From NCBI RefSeq assembly GCF_001625565.1, contig NZ_AUXS01000097.1, forward strand, positions 62,001 to 126,000: 64,000 nucleotides of DNA. The letters are read 5' to 3'. Below the pieces are notes generated by a model. It was not told the DNA's origin, searched no databases, and worked only from the letters and a program-made list of their open reading frames with translations. The position numbers and the translations under genes are program-made. Shown here one piece after another: positions 1-8,539 of this stretch. The stretch comes from Pseudoalteromonas luteoviolacea NCIMB 1944 (lineage in GTDB: Bacteria; Pseudomonadota; Gammaproteobacteria; Enterobacterales; Alteromonadaceae). Each line of letters starts with the position of its first letter. Within the stretch, counting starts at the first letter, position 1.

Positions 1-464
1 TCATAGGCAAAGACACCACCCAGAAAAACAGAAAATGGCGTGTCTGAGTTACTTTTTATTGAATTGATACAAGTACGTAAAGCACTAAACGCGTTGTCGG
101 CCTTCAGTTTACTGTACTCATCTAAAGATAAGTCTTGGGCATTATATGTCAGTGTCAGTACCGCGTACTCTTTAACAACAGTGCAGTTGGTTACTTGGTC
201 TGCCAAGTAGTTCAACAGCTGCTCACCGTTGTTTGAGAGCGCGCGTACTTTCACTTCAAGGCCATTGCACTCAATACGCAGTGCGGCATCGGCCAATATA
301 ATACTTTTGACATTGTCTTTGGAGTCTATTTCTGCAGACTCCAACAACAGTGAATTGGGCTTATTCAGGGCCGCATATAAAGACAGGGGGCTTGCGATAT
401 AATCGCGCCGCTGCCTTATACTCGTCACCTCACCCGGTGTTGTAGTTATATGACTAAAAATCAA
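1..464 (-). CDS. trpE: Anthranilate synthase component I, N-terminal part (truncated by window edge)
   Basis: TrpE makes anthranilate from chorismate and glutamine-derived ammonia together with TrpG, the first step of tryptophan synthesis in the cytoplasm. The minus-strand translation contains LLLESAEIDSKDNVKS followed by LADAALRIE, which is the conserved N-terminal tryptophan-feedback region (E. coli has LLLESADIDSKDDLKS). The start is taken as TTG at 464-462. An AGGA ribosome site lies seven bases upstream, and an in-frame TGA two codons upstream rules out a longer protein. About 154 codons are present; the catalytic part lies beyond the left edge. The gene is preceded by two tandem attenuators (465-731), so expression should follow tryptophan supply. 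It is divergent from trpH, the usual arrangement in Vibrio and Alteromonadales. Confidence 0.93.
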   Translation of the reverse strand, partial: MIFSHITTTPGEVTSIRQRRDYIASPLSLYAALNKPNSLLLESAEIDSKDNVKSIILADAALRIECNGLEVKVRALSNNGEQLLNYLADQVTNCTVVKEYAVLTLTYNAQDLSLDEYSKLKADNAFSALRTCINSIKSNSDTPFSVFLGGVFAY

Positions 465-484
465 ACCTCATTCCTCTTTAGTAC

Positions 485-519
485 AAAAAACCCCCCGAAG
501 TATTTTAACTTGCGGGGGG
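485..519 (-). terminator. trp attenuator terminator 2 (proximal to trpE)
   Basis: On the minus strand a C6G/CG6 stem, extended by ACTT/AAGT with one bulged G, is followed directly by six T residues (490-485). It lies between leader peptide 2 and trpE, the position expected for the terminator arm of a Trp attenuator. Confidence 0.85.
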
Positions 520-547
520 TGTATTTAGTTACAACAATGCCTTCCCG

Positions 548-607
548 CTAATTCAGGCACCACCACCAAGATTTTGTAGATGAATTGTTGCAAAAATTGT
601 TAATCAC
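548..607 (-). CDS. trpL: trp leader peptide 2 (three consecutive Trp codons)
   Basis: This 19-codon minus-strand ORF starts with GTG at 607 and ends with TAG at 548. It reads MINNFCNNSSTKSWWWCLN, with three Trp codons in a row six codons before the stop. Such a peptide makes the ribosome stall when charged tRNA-Trp is scarce, which favours an antiterminator over the terminator at 485-519. No ATG is available in this frame. A GGA sits nine bases before the GTG, so the start is likely but weak. It is the second of two such peptides in the same leader. Confidence 0.78.
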   Translation of the reverse strand: MINNFCNNSSTKSWWWCLN

Positions 608-621
608 TATAAAAATTCCAT

Positions 622-650
622 AAAAAAACCCGCGTACTCAGCGCGGGTTT
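622..650 (-). terminator. trp attenuator terminator 1 (distal)
   Basis: On the minus strand AAACCCGCG, a seven-base loop and CGCGGGTTT form a nine-pair stem followed by seven T residues in total. It lies just after leader peptide 1 and before leader peptide 2. That gives a complete second attenuator unit upstream of the first. Confidence 0.85.
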
Positions 651-683
651 AAAGTCGTTAGACACAACGAATCACACCCGCAG

Positions 684-731
684 TTACGAGTGCCACCACC
701 AAACGATTTTTGTTTTTTGTGTTAGATTCAT
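684..731 (-). CDS. trpL: trp leader peptide 1 (three consecutive Trp codons)
   Basis: This 15-codon minus-strand ORF starts with ATG at 731 and ends with TAA at 684. It reads MNLTQKTKIVWWWHS. A Trp-Trp-Trp run two codons before the stop, followed by a GC-rich terminator at 622-650, is the classic architecture of trpL in enteric bacteria. The Shine-Dalgarno sequence is weak. The unit is repeated downstream with a different peptide (548-607), so trpE is preceded by two attenuators in series. Confidence 0.85.
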   Translation of the reverse strand: MNLTQKTKIVWWWHS

Positions 732-767
732 TTGTAAAGATTTCGTTATGTCAATTTAAGTACCTAC

Positions 768-797
768 AGTAAACCCTACTCAGGTGCAAACTGTCAA
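768..797 (-). promoter_or_regulatory. Candidate sigma-70 promoter of the trp operon
   Basis: On the minus strand TTGACA (797-792) is a perfect -35 box. With an 18-base spacer it is followed by TTTACT (773-768), which matches four of six -10 positions. Transcription would start about 30 bases before leader peptide 1. A second TTGACA at 754-749 has no good partner. No clear TrpR operator was recognised. Confidence 0.45.
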
Positions 798-931
798 GCA
801 CTATTATTAAAAAATAACCAATAGCATGGTTTACTTATAAATAATAAGCATTTTGACCTAGTAAAGGAGTCCGAGTAATCAGACCTCGCTATGTATATGG
901 TAAATAAAACCGTACTTGGATAAGTTTGCCA

Positions 932-940
932 TGGTATACT
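932..940 (+). promoter_or_regulatory. Extended -10 promoter of trpH
   Basis: TGGTATACT at 932-940 is an extended -10 element (TGn plus TATACT) with no good -35 box. It would place the transcript start near 947. That leaves a short leader before the TTG start of trpH at 969 and argues against the in-frame GTG at 945. Confidence 0.5.
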
Positions 941-968
941 GCGGGTGTTTGTTTTTAAGGGGAAAACT

Positions 969-1817
969 TTGATTAAGTATGACTTACACAGTCATAGCAC
1001 TTTTTCTGATGGGCGTTTAACGGTACCTGAGCTTCTTGAGCGGGCAACAGAAAAGGGCGTTGATGTACTGGCTTTAACCGATCACGATACCGTTGCAGGA
1101 ATACCAGTCGCACTAGACTATATTACCCAGCAAAACCTTGATTTAAAAATTGTTTCTGGCGTTGAAATCTCGACCAAGTGGGAGAGTTTTGAGATCCATA
1201 TTGTTGGGCTTAATATTGAGATTAACCACCCTCAATTGCAAGCACTTTTGACTTCACAGCAACAAAAGCGTCGAGAACGAGCAAAAGAGATAGGCGCAAG
1301 GCTAGAAAAGCGAGGCTATGAAGGTATATATACGCAAGCGTTAGAATTGGCTAACGGAGCTGAAATTACCCGTGCGCACTTTGCAAAGGCGCTGGTGGAA
1401 CGCGGAGTGGCGAAAAATATTCAAGGCGTATTCAAAAAGTTTTTGGCACGCAACAAAACAGGTTATGTTCCCAGCAGTTGGTGTTCAATGAGCGAAGCCA
1501 TAGATGCTATTCAAGGGGCTGGTGGAATTGCTGTATTAGCACACCCCGGGCGTTATCAAATGTCCAACAAATGGTTGCGTAAACTGTTGGATGAATTCAC
1601 TGTTGTCGGTGGTAAAGCCATGGAAGTTGCGCAACCTCAACAAGCGCCTAGTGAAAGACAATTTCTTGGCCAGTTATCTCAAGAATATAATTTACTGGCC
1701 AGTCAAGGATCTGATTTTCATTATCCAACCAGCTGGTTAGATCTAGGAAGAAACCTATACTTACCAAAAGATTGCCAAGGCGTCTGGCAATTTTGGGGAG
1801 CCACAGAGGAATGTTAG
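969..1817 (+). CDS. trpH: PHP-domain 5'-3' exoribonuclease / 3',5'-nucleoside bisphosphate phosphatase (TrpH/YciV/RNase AM)
   Basis: Members of this PHP family use three metal ions to remove 5' nucleotides from short RNA and to dephosphorylate 3',5'-nucleoside bisphosphates. The sequence opens with YDLHSHSTFSDG (the HxH metal motif) and continues with ALTDHDT and, near the C-terminus, GSDFH. At 282 residues it is close to E. coli RnaAM (293). The start is taken as TTG at 969 because AAGGGG lies six bases upstream; the in-frame GTG at 945 overlaps the likely transcription start. yciO follows after one base, and scpA, scpB and rluB continue on the same strand. It is divergent from trpE, its usual neighbour. 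Confidence 0.9.
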   Translation: MIKYDLHSHSTFSDGRLTVPELLERATEKGVDVLALTDHDTVAGIPVALDYITQQNLDLKIVSGVEISTKWESFEIHIVGLNIEINHPQLQALLTSQQQKRRERAKEIGARLEKRGYEGIYTQALELANGAEITRAHFAKALVERGVAKNIQGVFKKFLARNKTGYVPSSWCSMSEAIDAIQGAGGIAVLAHPGRYQMSNKWLRKLLDEFTVVGGKAMEVAQPQQAPSERQFLGQLSQEYNLLASQGSDFHYPTSWLDLGRNLYLPKDCQGVWQFWGATEEC

Positions 1818-1818
1818 C

Positions 1819-2439
1819 ATGAGTCAATTTTTTCATATCCACCCAGATAACCCGCAGGCTAGATTAATCCGCCAAGCAGTTGAGATTATCCAAAAGGGAG
1901 GGGTAATCGTTTATCCGACCGATTCAGGGTATGCCATTGGGTGTGGTTTGGGCAACAAACAGGCGAAAGAACGAATTGAGCGCATTCGAGGCATCGAAAA
2001 GCACCACAATTTTACGTTAATGTGTCGTGATTTGTCTGAGCTATCTACTTATGCTCGTGTCGACAATCAGATGTTCCGACTAATTAAGAACAATACTCCT
2101 GGTCCATATACGTTTATTTTAAAAGGTACCAAAGAGGTACCAAAACGATTGATTAACGATAAGAAAAAAACCATCGGAATACGAGTTACAGAACATCCGA
2201 TTACGAGCGCGCTTTTAGAAGAGTTGGATGAACCGCTTATGTCGTGTTCATTGATTTTACCAGGAGAGCAGTTTACAGAATCTGATCCCGATGATATTCG
2301 CATGCAGCTAGAAAAGCATGTTGATCTCATCGTCCATGGTGGCTATTTAATAGAGCAAGCGACAACAGTGATTGATATGTCAGAGGATAGTGTTGAGATA
2401 TTACGCCATGGCTGTGGCGATGCCGCACCTTTCGAATAG
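1819..2439 (+). CDS. yciO: YciO-type Sua5/YrdC-domain protein
   Basis: This is a cytoplasmic 206-residue protein of the YrdC/Sua5 fold, whose members bind ATP and L-threonine to form threonylcarbamoyl-AMP. The N-terminal GGVIVYPTDSGYAIGCG and IERIRGIEKHHNFTLMCR follow the family, and the overall sequence tracks E. coli YciO rather than TsaC. Known YciO proteins do not fully replace TsaC in tRNA t6A formation, so the physiological role is uncertain. It starts two bases after the trpH stop and ends two bases before scpA, consistent with one transcript. Confidence 0.88.
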   Translation: MSQFFHIHPDNPQARLIRQAVEIIQKGGVIVYPTDSGYAIGCGLGNKQAKERIERIRGIEKHHNFTLMCRDLSELSTYARVDNQMFRLIKNNTPGPYTFILKGTKEVPKRLINDKKKTIGIRVTEHPITSALLEELDEPLMSCSLILPGEQFTESDPDDIRMQLEKHVDLIVHGGYLIEQATTVIDMSEDSVEILRHGCGDAAPFE

Positions 2440-2441
2440 AT

Positions 2442-3248
2442 ATGACTGACGTTACTTCGCCAATACCACCGCTGGCTTTTTTAAACGGTGAAGCCGTATT
2501 AGAAAAGCCAGAAGATCTTTATATTCCCCCTGATGCGCTTCAAGTGATCCTCGAGAGTTTTGAAGGTCCTCTGGATCTTTTGTTGTACTTAATAAAGCGG
2601 CATAAGCTGGATATTTTAGAGCTGCCTATCTTGAGTATCACGCAGCAATACGTTCGCTATGTAGAAATGATGCAAGAATTGCAGCTAGAACTGGCTGGCG
2701 AATACCTGGTGATGGCTGCGCTGTTGGCCCAAATTAAGTCGAGGCTTCTATTACCAACCCATGAAGAGCTTGAAGAAGAAGAAGATCCTCGCGCGGAGTT
2801 AGTGAGACGGTTGCAAGAATATGAGCAGTTTAAGGTGGCCGCTGAAAACTTAGATAAAATTCCTCGTGTGGAACGCGATATCTTTGTTGCTCGTGCATTG
2901 ATTGAAGATACCGAACAAAGTGATGAATCTTTTCCCGATGTCGAACTCAAAGAACTGCTGTTGGCAATGACTGAGGTGATGGCAAGAGCGAAGCAGTTTG
3001 AGCATCATCAAGTCAGCGCCGAAGCTCTGTCAACGCGGGAGCGCATGTCGATGATTTTGCAATATTTAGGAGAGCACACTAACCCGGTCGAATTCAGTCG
3101 TTTATTTAGTGTACAAGAGGGACGAAGCGGTGTAGTTGTGACATTTATCGCTATGCTTGAATTGCTTAAAGAGCAATTAATTTCAATTGTACAAGTCAAC
3201 TTAGGCAGTGCAATTTATTTGTCATTAAAGCTACAAGAGTCGTCCTAG
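2442..3248 (+). CDS. scpA: Segregation and condensation protein A (kleisin)
   Basis: ScpA is the kleisin subunit that bridges SMC heads and, with ScpB, drives chromosome condensation. The sequence contains FEGPLDLLLYLIKRHKLDI and YLVMAALLAQIKSRLLLP, the diagnostic N-terminal kleisin segments, then an acidic linker and a C-terminal winged-helix region (about residues 190-265). At 268 residues it is normal length. It directly follows yciO and precedes scpB by 50 bases. SMC itself is not in this window. Many gammaproteobacteria use MukBEF instead, so ScpAB fits a lineage such as Alteromonadales. Confidence 0.93.
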   Translation: MTDVTSPIPPLAFLNGEAVLEKPEDLYIPPDALQVILESFEGPLDLLLYLIKRHKLDILELPILSITQQYVRYVEMMQELQLELAGEYLVMAALLAQIKSRLLLPTHEELEEEEDPRAELVRRLQEYEQFKVAAENLDKIPRVERDIFVARALIEDTEQSDESFPDVELKELLLAMTEVMARAKQFEHHQVSAEALSTRERMSMILQYLGEHTNPVEFSRLFSVQEGRSGVVVTFIAMLELLKEQLISIVQVNLGSAIYLSLKLQESS

Positions 3249-3298
3249 CTCTGTCATAATACCGCGCTTTCGACTAGCCTTATTGAAGTTAAAGTGAC

Positions 3299-3886
3299 AT
3301 GAAACGCCGAGTCAGTGATGAACAACTTGTCGAGTTGGTTGAGGCTGCAATATTTGTGGCAGATAAGCCGCTATCTAAAAAGCATATGAAAGAAACTGTG
3401 CTGCAAGATATCCATGTATCTGATCAACGAATAAATCAAGCTATCGAGACAATTTTTGAGCACTATCAAACGCGAGGTGTCAGATTAGTCGAAGTTGGGA
3501 CAGGATACCGTTTTCAAGCTTGTCAAAGCTTGAGCCCATGGCTCAATATGCTATGGCAAGAAAAAGCACCGAAGTACTCACGCGCTACCTTAGAAACACT
3601 TGCGTTGATTGCATACCGTCAACCGATCACTCGGGGTGAAATAGAGCAGGTACGAGGTGTAACTGTCAGCTCCAACATTATGAAGAGTTTGTTAGAGCGG
3701 CAGTGGATAAAAGTTGTTGGTCATAAAGAAGTCCCCGGTAAACCGGCGCTGTATGCGACAACCAAATTATTTTTAGATTACTTTTCATTGTCGGGTCTGG
3801 ATGGGTTACCAAAACTACCAGAGTTGCAGAGTGAGAAGCTAGATCAGATGTTAAATGATCCTTCTGTGAGAGAACCATCAGAATGA
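3299..3886 (+). CDS. scpB: Segregation and condensation protein B
   Basis: ScpB dimerises through tandem winged-helix domains and binds the linker of ScpA in the SMC complex. The family signature SRATLETLALIAYRQPITRGEIEQVRGV is present at about residues 97-124. The length of 195 residues is typical. The stop codon overlaps the rluB start by four bases (ATGA), so translation of the two is probably coupled. ScpB-RluB adjacency is widely conserved in bacteria. Confidence 0.93.
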   Translation: MKRRVSDEQLVELVEAAIFVADKPLSKKHMKETVLQDIHVSDQRINQAIETIFEHYQTRGVRLVEVGTGYRFQACQSLSPWLNMLWQEKAPKYSRATLETLALIAYRQPITRGEIEQVRGVTVSSNIMKSLLERQWIKVVGHKEVPGKPALYATTKLFLDYFSLSGLDGLPKLPELQSEKLDQMLNDPSVREPSE

Positions 3887-4743
3887 GTGAAAAGCTACAA
3901 AAAGTATTAGCGCGCGCGGGTGTAGGTTCGCGTCGTGAAATGGAAAAATATATCGATTCAAACCGTGTCAGTGTTGATGGTAAAGTTGCTAAGTTAGGCG
4001 ACAGAGTCGAAGAAAATGCGGTGATCCGAGTGGATGGCCATGTGGTTAAGATCGAGCAAAAAGAAGAGCGTATTTGCCGAGTTTTAATGTATCACAAGCC
4101 TGAAGGTGAGCTGTGTACGCGTAAAGACCCTGAAGGCCGCCGTACGGTATTTGACAGACTACCGCGTTTAGAAGGTGATCGCTGGATTGCAATCGGCCGA
4201 TTAGATATCAATACATCAGGCCTACTACTGTTTACCAATGATGGTGAGTTGGCCAACCGTTTAATGCACCCTAAGTACGAAGTAGAGCGTGAGTACTCGG
4301 TACGTGTATTTGGTGAAGTCACGAATCAAACATTGAAAACACTTTCACAAGGTGTTGAATTAGAAGATGGCCCAGCTAAGTTTTTATCAATTAAGCCGCG
4401 TGGTGGTGAAGGCATCAACAAGTGGTTTAATGTAACGCTAACAGAAGGGCGTAATCGCGAAGTACGTCGTTTATGGCAATCACAAGAAGTTGAAGTGTCA
4501 CGCTTGATCCGTGTGCGTTATGGTAAGCTTGAACTGAATAAACGTCTACCACAAGGTGGGTGGGAAGAGCTCAAGTTAGAAGATGTCAATTACTTGCGCA
4601 AATCTGTGAGCTTGAGACCTGAAACGCAAACTAAGTTGTCTGTTATGCCTGAAAAGCGCAAAGATAAACGCGCAAAAGTTAACCGTATTAGAAAAGCAGT
4701 ACACAAGCACAATCAACGTTTGAAGCAAAACAAGCGTCGATAA
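3883..4743 (+). CDS. rluB: 23S rRNA pseudouridine(2605) synthase RluB
   Basis: RluB isomerises U2605 of 23S rRNA in helix 93. The protein has an N-terminal S4 RNA-binding domain (LQKVLARAGVGSRREMEKYI) and the catalytic RsuA-type motif GRLDINTSGLLLFTNDGELA with the essential Asp. The C-terminus (about residues 245-286) is a strongly basic tail rich in Lys and Arg, as in other RluB proteins. It overlaps scpB by four bases and ends 13 bases before a strong terminator. The basic tail and the S4 domain separate RluB from RluE and RluF, though the exact target uridine is inferred from the family. Confidence 0.92.
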   Translation: MSEKLQKVLARAGVGSRREMEKYIDSNRVSVDGKVAKLGDRVEENAVIRVDGHVVKIEQKEERICRVLMYHKPEGELCTRKDPEGRRTVFDRLPRLEGDRWIAIGRLDINTSGLLLFTNDGELANRLMHPKYEVEREYSVRVFGEVTNQTLKTLSQGVELEDGPAKFLSIKPRGGEGINKWFNVTLTEGRNREVRRLWQSQEVEVSRLIRVRYGKLELNKRLPQGGWEELKLEDVNYLRKSVSLRPETQTKLSVMPEKRKDKRAKVNRIRKAVHKHNQRLKQNKRR

Positions 4744-4756
4744 TATTAAGCACATT

Positions 4757-4782
4757 AAAAAAGGGCCTTTAGGCCCTTTTTT
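4757..4782 (+). terminator. Rho-independent terminator after rluB
   Basis: AAAAAAGGGCC, a short loop and GGCCCTTTTTT form a symmetric hairpin with a T-run. It can end both the trpH-rluB transcript and the convergent SDR transcript at 4812. Confidence 0.92.
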
Positions 4783-4811
4783 GTTTTTAGCTTTTGATTA
4801 AATAAAGATGT

Positions 4812-5555
4812 CTATTTTGGCTGTGCATCGATTGATTGGCCATTTACTTCTAGTGAGTCATCAGACATCAAATATAAATAAGTTGGCATAAGGTCTTCAG
4901 CTGTCTTCAACTTGTCTCTGTCTTCGCCAGGAAAAGCGGCTTCACGCATACTGGTGCGAGTTGCCCCAGGATTAATGCAGTTGACACGAATGTTTGTTTT
5001 TCCCACTTCACAGGCCCAAGTTTGCATCATACCTTCAGTCGCAAATTTTGAGATAGCGTAGGCGCCCCAAAATTCACGGCCTTGGCGACCAACGCCAGAG
5101 GATGTGAAAATTATAGATGCGCTTGGGGCCTTACGCATAACCGGGAAAAGAAAACGCGTGATCATGGCTTGTGCAGTGACATTCACCTTCATCACGCTTT
5201 CAAAAGTCGATACACAGAAATGTTCTAGAGGGCCCATTGTTCCCAAAATTGCCGCATTGTTAAGCAAGCCATCCAGTTTACCAAACTGCTGTTCAATCGT
5301 AGAAGCTAAGTCTCTGTAGTGTTGTTTTGTCGCGCCTTTTAAGTCCAAAGGTACAATTGCGGGTTGTGGGTAACCTGCGTTAATGATCTCGTCGTATACA
5401 GCCTCTAATTTGCTGGTAGTTTTCCCTAACAAAATCACAGTGGCGCCATGTTTCGCATAATTAATTGCGGCAATACGGCCGATACCATCACCCGCACCTG
5501 TGACCAAAATCACTTTATTTTCTAACGCGTTGTTAGCTGCATTATATGTTTGCAT
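4812..5555 (-). CDS. yciK: YciK-type short-chain dehydrogenase/reductase
   Basis: This is a cytoplasmic NAD(P)-dependent oxidoreductase of the SDR family whose substrate is unknown. The Rossmann motif TGAGDGIG, the NNAAIL motif (NNAG position), and the catalytic Ser, Tyr and Lys in FTSSGVGRQG and YAISKFATEGMM are present. Similarity to E. coli YciK runs the full length, including the INPGATRTSMR segment. The start at 5555 gives 247 residues and has a GAGGT ribosome site six bases upstream; a longer reading from 5600 would add 15 residues rich in Cys and Lys with no good ribosome site. It converges on rluB across a shared terminator. Confidence 0.9.
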   Translation of the reverse strand: MQTYNAANNALENKVILVTGAGDGIGRIAAINYAKHGATVILLGKTTSKLEAVYDEIINAGYPQPAIVPLDLKGATKQHYRDLASTIEQQFGKLDGLLNNAAILGTMGPLEHFCVSTFESVMKVNVTAQAMITRFLFPVMRKAPSASIIFTSSGVGRQGREFWGAYAISKFATEGMMQTWACEVGKTNIRVNCINPGATRTSMREAAFPGEDRDKLKTAEDLMPTYLYLMSDDSLEVNGQSIDAQPK

Positions 5556-5806
5556 ATTGGACCTCGAACAAATACATTTGCTATATTTTATCATAGTCAT
5601 GGCGCAAGTTATCGAATTTATTGCAAATAGGAGTGGCGAAAGGCTACACTTTGCGTTAAGTTAAACTGGTCTAATGTCTTATTAAAAGCAAAATTACATA
5701 GTTTTAACGAATTATTCTCGGCGGCTTATTTGTGCTTACAACATAGAGGCAAATGTAGGCGCTGACCGAGAAACAATAATAATAAAATTATGTCGGAGCC
5801 AAAACA

Positions 5807-8260
5807 ATGAAGAAACTGTTACTACCACTTGCTGTCTCAGCCGCCCTCGCAGGCTGTGGTGGCGGTGAAACGCTAGAAGATGTAAAGCAAGACACCAAAC
5901 CTGTAACACCGGTTGCATCGGTTAAATTTGATCCCTCAAATGGTGTTATTTCCGTCCCCAATGATATTCTGTTTAGCGGGACACAAGATGGCACACTAAA
6001 TATACCAGGAGAGCTAGATGGTGATTCAAAGCCCCAGGTATCACGTGCGAGTTACGCAGACCCTTCTCTAGCGCTCGGTGGTTTAGACGGTTGGTCTACA
6101 CAAATGCCATATCAAATTGGCTTGAATACTCCTTCAGGCGTGACAATTGACGCCGCGACGGTTGCAGCCCCAGGCGCGGTAAGAATTTTTGAAGTTGCGA
6201 TGGGTAATGATGGTCAAACTGAAGCGTGTGCTCAGTTAACGCCTGCACTTGCCTGTCGTGTCGTCAGTGAGTTGACGTTTGGTCCAACTGGGGATTTCGT
6301 ATCTCAGTTAAGTAGCGATGGCCAGAACATTAATATTATACCTGTTAAGCCATTTAAGACGAATACCACGTACATTACCGTCTTGACGACAAATATTAAA
6401 GATGGCATCGACGGTGGACGTAGTCTAACTCCTTCATCGACCTATACATTGCTAAGACAAGAAGCACCACTGGTGACCGACGCTCAGCAGTCGCTTCAAG
6501 CTGTCATTCGCAGCTATGAACGAGCATTGGTTGCGAGTGAATCAATTAGCGCTGAAGAGATTGTGTATACAGCGGCAATGACAACTCAGTCTACAGGTGC
6601 TGTTGTTGGTTCCATCAAGCAGTTACTTGCCGCAACGATTAATACAGAGCGCCAACCTATGGTGACGGTAGCTGAGCAAGACTTTGTTTCGGTTGCAGAC
6701 AAATTTGAAGAGTTTGGTCTTGCTGCAACACTGCCTCCTGAGTTGCTTCAAGCAGCTGGTGGTATTAGGTATCTAAAAGGTAACATCCAGTTACCACAAT
6801 ATCTTTCAAGACCGAAAAATGGTGAAAGCGCTGCATTGGCTGATACTTATTGGCAAGCAAAATGTGACAATGGTGTCGCTGTTATGGCCGCAACGGCTGC
6901 AGCGGGTGGCCAGCTTCCAGAGCCGGCAGCTGGGTCGTTAGACGAACAGTGTCAACAACTGTCCGGAGGTCAACTTCGTGACCTTGGTTTGGATGCACAA
7001 AAGTTTGTTACTAAGTACAATCCTATTCCTGAAGAGCAGTGGGTTGCGAATGCACCAGTGCAAATCACATTCCCGTTGTCACCAGCACCCGAAACTGGTT
7101 TCCCTGTTGTGATCATGCAGCATGGAATTACCAGTAAAAAAGAAGATATGCTTGGCCTAACGTTAGCACTGTCTCAAGCTGGCTTTGCAACGGTCGCTAT
7201 TGACCACCCATTACATGGCGAGCGCGGTATTGATGTTGATGGTGATGGCAACGACGAGTTCAATGCGTCGACAAAAAGCGTGCTGCACTACATGAATCTG
7301 CAGTCACTATTAGTTGCGCGTGATAACTTACGTCAATCTACAGCTGATTTATTAGCATTAAGACTGGGCTTGCATGCTATTAACGCGGCATCTCAAGTGC
7401 CACTTAACTTTAATACACACGACGTGAGCTTTGTTGGTCAGTCACTGGGCTCAATTGTTGCGCCAAGCTTTATTGCACACGCTAATTTACCGTTTACTGA
7501 TGAACGTTTGAAACAAGCTGAGGCGCTGTTTAAGGTAGGGCCTGCGGCATTGTCTAGTGGTGGTGCGGGCATTGCAAACTTCCTAGTTGAGTCTGCTTCT
7601 TTTGGACCGGTTGTTAAAACTGCTGTGCTGCAAGGTGCGTCAGATTTAGCTGTGTCTAAAAAGTTTAGCGGTTACCTCCAAGAAGGTGCAGTGGCTGATT
7701 GTAGCGCGTTTGCAGGCAGTGCAAGTGCATTTGCAGCATGTGCATACAATACCTTTGTTGCTAATTTAGAGGCGGAAGGTGACTTGGCGTCTATAGGTGC
7801 GATTAACGCGACAGTTGATCAATTTGCCTACGCATCACAAACCGTGTTGGACAGCGCTGATCCTCTCAATTACGCGCCGCTTGTACGCGCAGTAAATACA
7901 CCAATGTATATGAGTGTAGTGGTTGGCGGTGAAGGTGAGAATAAGGGTGACCAAGTTATTCCTGCGACAACATTACCGCGCAACCCGCTTGGCGGCAGCA
8001 CACCTTTGGCCGCAATGATGGGATTAGAAACGGTCACAGAGTCACAGCAGTCAACTGACGGCACTGCTGGACGATATGTGGTTAACTTCTCACAAGGCCA
8101 TCATAGCTCGCTGCTAACCCCTTCATTTGATCAGCAAACTGGTGGAACGGCTCAAGGCCACGCACAAGCGACTGCTGAGATGCAGAAGCAAGTTGCGACT
8201 TACTTAGCTTCTAAAGGGCTACAGTTACCAGTTACGGACTCAAGTGTAATTGCGAAGTAA
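5807..8260 (+). CDS. VolA/Pla-1-type surface lipoprotein lipase or lysophospholipase
   Basis: This is an 817-residue secreted lipoprotein. The signal peptide ends in the lipobox LAGC (Cys17) followed by GGGE. The N-terminal part matches the 'virulence factor lipase N-terminal' region (VKFDPSNGVISVPNDILFSGTQDG). The C-terminal part is an alpha/beta hydrolase with PVVIMQHGI, IDHPLHGERG and the nucleophile elbow GQSLGS (Ser546). A late GHHSS is a candidate catalytic His. In Vibrio cholerae, VolA is exported to the cell surface and cleaves lysophosphatidylcholine to release a fatty acid; the same role here is inferred. The gene stands alone, with a strong terminator 12 bases after the stop. Confidence 0.85.
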   Translation: MKKLLLPLAVSAALAGCGGGETLEDVKQDTKPVTPVASVKFDPSNGVISVPNDILFSGTQDGTLNIPGELDGDSKPQVSRASYADPSLALGGLDGWSTQMPYQIGLNTPSGVTIDAATVAAPGAVRIFEVAMGNDGQTEACAQLTPALACRVVSELTFGPTGDFVSQLSSDGQNINIIPVKPFKTNTTYITVLTTNIKDGIDGGRSLTPSSTYTLLRQEAPLVTDAQQSLQAVIRSYERALVASESISAEEIVYTAAMTTQSTGAVVGSIKQLLAATINTERQPMVTVAEQDFVSVADKFEEFGLAATLPPELLQAAGGIRYLKGNIQLPQYLSRPKNGESAALADTYWQAKCDNGVAVMAATAAAGGQLPEPAAGSLDEQCQQLSGGQLRDLGLDAQKFVTKYNPIPEEQWVANAPVQITFPLSPAPETGFPVVIMQHGITSKKEDMLGLTLALSQAGFATVAIDHPLHGERGIDVDGDGNDEFNASTKSVLHYMNLQSLLVARDNLRQSTADLLALRLGLHAINAASQVPLNFNTHDVSFVGQSLGSIVAPSFIAHANLPFTDERLKQAEALFKVGPAALSSGGAGIANFLVESASFGPVVKTAVLQGASDLAVSKKFSGYLQEGAVADCSAFAGSASAFAACAYNTFVANLEAEGDLASIGAINATVDQFAYASQTVLDSADPLNYAPLVRAVNTPMYMSVVVGGEGENKGDQVIPATTLPRNPLGGSTPLAAMMGLETVTESQQSTDGTAGRYVVNFSQGHHSSLLTPSFDQQTGGTAQGHAQATAEMQKQVATYLASKGLQLPVTDSSVIAK

Positions 8261-8271
8261 TATGAAACATC

Positions 8272-8301
8272 AAAAAAAGCCGCTAAGTAGCGGCTTTTTT
8301 T
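8272..8301 (+). terminator. Rho-independent terminator after the VolA-like gene
   Basis: AAAAAAAGCCGCT, a short loop and AGCGGCTTTTTTT form a symmetric hairpin with a seven-base T-run. Confidence 0.93.
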
Positions 8302-8539
8302 ATGCCTGTGATCCGTCCTAAATCGCGCTGACACTTGTTAAATTTATTTTGGAGAGTGTGGTGTGAATGAAAGACTACAGCGATTGACTAAATATTCCTC
8401 TGAATATGGCTGATTTACCGATAATTGGTATCGCAATTAGCGCTGTTATTGCAAAGTAATCTTATTTAGGACAAGATGAACAATTACCGCTGAGCGGTTT
8501 TTAATTAAATACTTTTACAGCAAAGGTCGGGAGATAGCA

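Noticed and set aside
945..968. GTG at 945 as start of trpH
   Set aside because: It overlaps the predicted transcription start and lacks a ribosome site. TTG at 969 has AAGGGG upstream and the family N-terminus.
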